Source of the DNA: an uncultured Collinsella sp.
GTDB taxonomy: Bacteria > Actinomycetota > Coriobacteriia > Coriobacteriales > Coriobacteriaceae
Assembly (NCBI GenBank): GCA_934643145.1
Contig: CAKUBM010000033.1
Coordinates: forward strand, 1-19,062
Length of the DNA: 19,062 nt
Direction: 5' to 3'
The notes under the pieces are model-generated. The model saw only the letters and a list, made by a program, of their open reading frames with translations. It had not been told where the DNA came from and made no database searches. Both the position numbers and the translations under genes were made by a program. Below, piece after piece: positions 14,389 through 19,062 of this stretch; position 1 is the stretch's first letter, and every line of letters starts with the position of its first letter.

Positions 14389-14774
14389 AAGGTTTATATT
14401 CTCTTTATCGCTCATTTTATTCATTTTGAAAATAGCGGAACGGTGAACGGTCGTTTTTATCCGCTCAGCGTACAGAACCCCAGCTCAAGCATATCTATGC
14501 CATTTACGTGCAACTTTATTTTAATAGAGCAGGGATTAGACCGGATTATGCAAACTATATCTTTGCTAAACACAAAACGGACAGCGTAATATCTTACTCG
14601 CACTATACGAGATTCTATGCACTTATAAGACGAGTATGCACCCCTGCAAAAACATGGGGCTTTTCATCCAGCATAAGGAATAAAGAAGAGCTCCGAAAAG
14701 GCAACCAGCCCCAATGCACGGGGACAAAAGACGGCAACAGCCAAATCCTCCATCCATCCCCAAAGTGGCGCGAG

Positions 14775-14797
14775 GTTTCGCGGCAAAGCCGCGAAAC
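14775..14797. repeat. 10-bp perfect inverted repeat
   Basis: GTTTCGCGGC (14775-14784) and GCCGCGAAAC (14788-14797) are perfect complements with an AAA loop. No T-run follows on either strand. A second small stem, GGGGC/GCCCC, lies just to the right near 14805-14819. The function is unknown; it resembles a REP-like intergenic hairpin. Confidence 0.5.
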
Positions 14798-14867
14798 AGC
14801 GAAAGGGGCATAAGGCCCCCTCAGCCACGTCCTTCATTCAGCCACACAATCCGAGGACGTAGTCGTA

Positions 14868-14992
14868 GCAGGATCTGAGGGCTGACCTTCGCGGACATTC
14901 CGCAGGACGAAAGAACCCCCGCCGCGCGTAGTGCGCAGCGGGGGTTCTTTCATGTCCGAGGACGTCCGCGAAGGTTAGCCCTCAGATCCTGC
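14868..14992. repeat. 125-nt near-perfect palindrome after PFOR
   Basis: The outer arms 14868-14896 and 14964-14992 are 29-bp inverted repeats with one mismatch (a G-U pair in RNA). The inner arms 14909-14922 and 14938-14951 are a further 14-bp perfect inverted repeat. Only about 12 bases on each side between the two stems are poorly paired. It starts 10 bp after the PFOR stop. It could form a cruciform in DNA or a very long hairpin in RNA. Confidence 0.85.
14909..14951. terminator. Terminator of PFOR (core of palindrome)
   Basis: GAAAGAACCCCCGC (14909-14922) and GCGGGGGTTCTTTC (14938-14951) form a 14-bp stem whose G-rich arm runs into TTCTTTC on either strand. It has the shape of a bidirectional intrinsic terminator and lies about 50 bp after the PFOR stop. 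The U-tract is interrupted by C and lies inside the stem. Confidence 0.65.
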
Positions 14993-15002
14993 GGTGAGAG
15001 AC

Positions 15003-18542
<3,540 letters not shown>

Positions 18543-18574
18543 ATACCCCTCTCCTCTCATATAGGTATACAGGC

Positions 18575-18590
18575 CCCGGCGATCGCCGGG
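18575..18590 (-). other. Perfect 16-bp palindrome in PFOR leader
   Basis: CCCGGCGATCGCCGGG is fully self-complementary and lies about 33 nt upstream of the PFOR start codon. In RNA it would give a stable 6-bp stem with a GATC loop, close to but not covering the ribosome site. It could stabilise the abundant PFOR mRNA or be a protein-binding operator. Confidence 0.5.
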
Positions 18591-18824
18591 ATGTTGGCGT
18601 GATGGGATTTTCGTTGTTGCTTCCAATCATCTGGCAGGCAGACTCAGCAGCAGGCACATGGCGTGGAGAGAAGGCATGCCGAGGCGAGGGGCGGCTGCAC
18701 GCGCTCCACAGGCCCAGCTACCCGTCTTGCACATGACCGAGCGCCGCAAAGGCCGCATGCCGGATGCTCCCGGGCACGCCCCGGCGATGGGAAGCGCCCG
18801 CAACGGAAATCCGCATGCGGGTTT

Positions 18825-18830
18825 ATTGTA
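18825..18830 (-). promoter_or_regulatory. Candidate -10 box of PFOR
   Basis: TACAAT on the minus strand is the best -10 match upstream of PFOR and would give a leader of about 275 nt. A TTGACG lies only 6 bp upstream of it, too close to serve as -35. No good -35 is seen at 16-18 bp, so the promoter may need an activator. Confidence 0.4.
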
Positions 18831-18869
18831 CCCCGCCGTCAAGTGTAATTTCGACAAATATAGGTGGGC

Positions 18870-18883
18870 GGTAAAGGTTTACC
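18870..18883. promoter_or_regulatory. Possible operator upstream of PFOR promoter
   Basis: GGTAAA (18870-18875) and TTTACC (18878-18883) form an inverted repeat with a 2-bp centre, about 40 bp upstream of the candidate PFOR -10. The position suits an activator site. It does not match the Rex consensus, and no regulator can be named. Confidence 0.35.
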
Positions 18884-18990
18884 TTGGGTGACTATCGAAC
18901 GCTCAGTGCCGACCAGAATATCCCCCGGGAACCATACGGCAGTTGCGGTGAAATAGGGACTGTTTTTGCTGCTCAGAGCCTTAAAGGGGG

Positions 18991-19062
18991 TGCGGACAGA
19001 AAGTTGGACCGCGAGACGGTCCGGACTGGAGGTTCGCATGTACAGCAGGGAGAAGGTCGAAC
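18991..19062 (+). mobile_element. Left end of a probable IS3-family insertion sequence
   Basis: From 18991 the sequence TGCGGACAGAAAGTTGGACC resembles the terminal repeats of IS3-group elements, which often contain AAAGTTGGAC and begin with TG. It is followed by a hairpin GGACCG/CGGTCC (19006-19022), a GGAGG site and an ATG. The element runs out of the window, so its right end, target duplication and integrity cannot be seen. The exact left boundary is an estimate. Confidence 0.55.
19038..19062 (+). CDS. Start of transposase orfA (helix-turn-helix), partial
   Basis: Only eight codons are in the window (MYSREKVE), preceded by TGGAGG at a suitable distance. This N-terminus and the upstream inverted-repeat-like sequence fit the small helix-turn-helix protein OrfA of IS3-family elements. 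The call rests on context and very little protein, so it is tentative. Confidence 0.45.

Larger units (their letters stand above)
14318..14820. other. AT-rich gene-free region upstream of carbamate kinase
   Basis: About 500 bp without a supported gene. From about 14340 to 14640 it is clearly richer in A and T than its surroundings. It holds a tandem GAACGGT pair (14438-14451) and several A/T-rich hexamers that could be -10 boxes for the carbamate kinase transcript. A 101-codon plus-strand frame (14508-14813) exists, but it resembles nothing known and lacks a clear ribosome site. Confidence 0.45.
18543..18990. other. PFOR leader and upstream intergenic region
   Basis: No gene is supported here. 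On the minus strand, 18818-18543 would be a GC-rich PFOR leader with several small inverted repeats (for example CCGCATGCGG at 18811-18820). No known riboswitch was recognised, and in particular the thiamine pyrophosphate consensus is absent. Upstream, 18840-18990 is more AT-rich and holds the promoter and a GGTAAA/TTTACC repeat. The rest up to the insertion sequence shows nothing else. Confidence 0.45.

Noticed and set aside
14508..14813. 101-codon plus-strand frame in the AT-rich gap
   Set aside because: No ribosome site, no recognisable domain, and its 3' part runs through a perfect hairpin (14775-14797). It cannot be excluded, but it is not supported.
18601..18820. Thiamine pyrophosphate riboswitch in the PFOR leader
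   Set aside because: PFOR uses this cofactor, so it was looked for, but the conserved CUGAGA and ACCUGAUCUGG-type segments are absent.
18627..18857. 76-codon minus-strand frame upstream of PFOR
   Set aside because: Ala/Cys/Arg-rich composition, no domain, lies in the likely PFOR leader.

Overview
The window looks like chromosomal DNA of a high-GC, anaerobic Coriobacteriia gut actinobacterium, most likely Collinsella or a close relative. This is inferred from four things: GC-rich coding DNA with strong G/C-ending codon bias, clear AGGAGG-type ribosome sites, a single-chain pyruvate:ferredoxin oxidoreductase of about 1180 residues, and several LytS-like/LytTR sensor pairs. Almost everything is encoded on the minus strand. 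The clear plus-strand genes are a membrane-anchored C39-like protein and the first codons of an insertion-sequence gene at the right edge.

Layout on the plus-strand coordinates. 1-263: no gene, with two strong hairpin terminators and GC-rich inverted repeats. 264-731: YfcE-type phosphoesterase. 828-4144: an apparent three-gene operon transcribed leftward: glycosyltransferase, then a LytS-like histidine kinase (4-bp ATGA overlap), then a LytTR response regulator. 4316-5575: UMF1/Atg22-like MFS transporter. 5677-6621: zinc-dependent phospholipase C-like protein. 6713-8866: a second, paralogous LytS-like kinase and LytTR regulator. 8985-11845: amidohydrolase (dipeptidase/imidazolonepropionase-like) with an APC-family amino acid permease upstream. 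12201-13202 (+): single-pass membrane protein with a C39-like cysteine peptidase domain. 13355-14317: carbamate kinase without the other arginine deiminase genes. 14318-15002: gene-free, part AT-rich, ending in a 125-nt near-perfect palindrome with a terminator in its centre. 15003-18542: pyruvate:ferredoxin oxidoreductase. 18543-18990: GC-rich structured leader and promoter region. 18991-19062: left end of a probable IS3-family element.

Functional picture (inference). The right half is fermentative energy metabolism: PFOR yields acetyl-CoA and reduced ferredoxin, carbamate kinase yields ATP from carbamoyl phosphate, and the permease/amidohydrolase pair probably imports and hydrolyses an amino-acid-derived or dipeptide substrate. 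PFOR, amidohydrolase and carbamate kinase contain no TTA, CTA or TCA codons, which suggests high expression. The left half is envelope sensing: two paralogous two-component systems with an unusual 2-TM plus GAF-like sensor instead of the LytS 5-TM module, one co-transcribed with a glycosyltransferase. Several intrinsic terminators lie so close upstream of the next same-strand gene that no ordinary promoter fits between, so these genes probably depend on partial termination (attenuation). No CRISPR array, tRNA, rRNA or known riboswitch was recognised.
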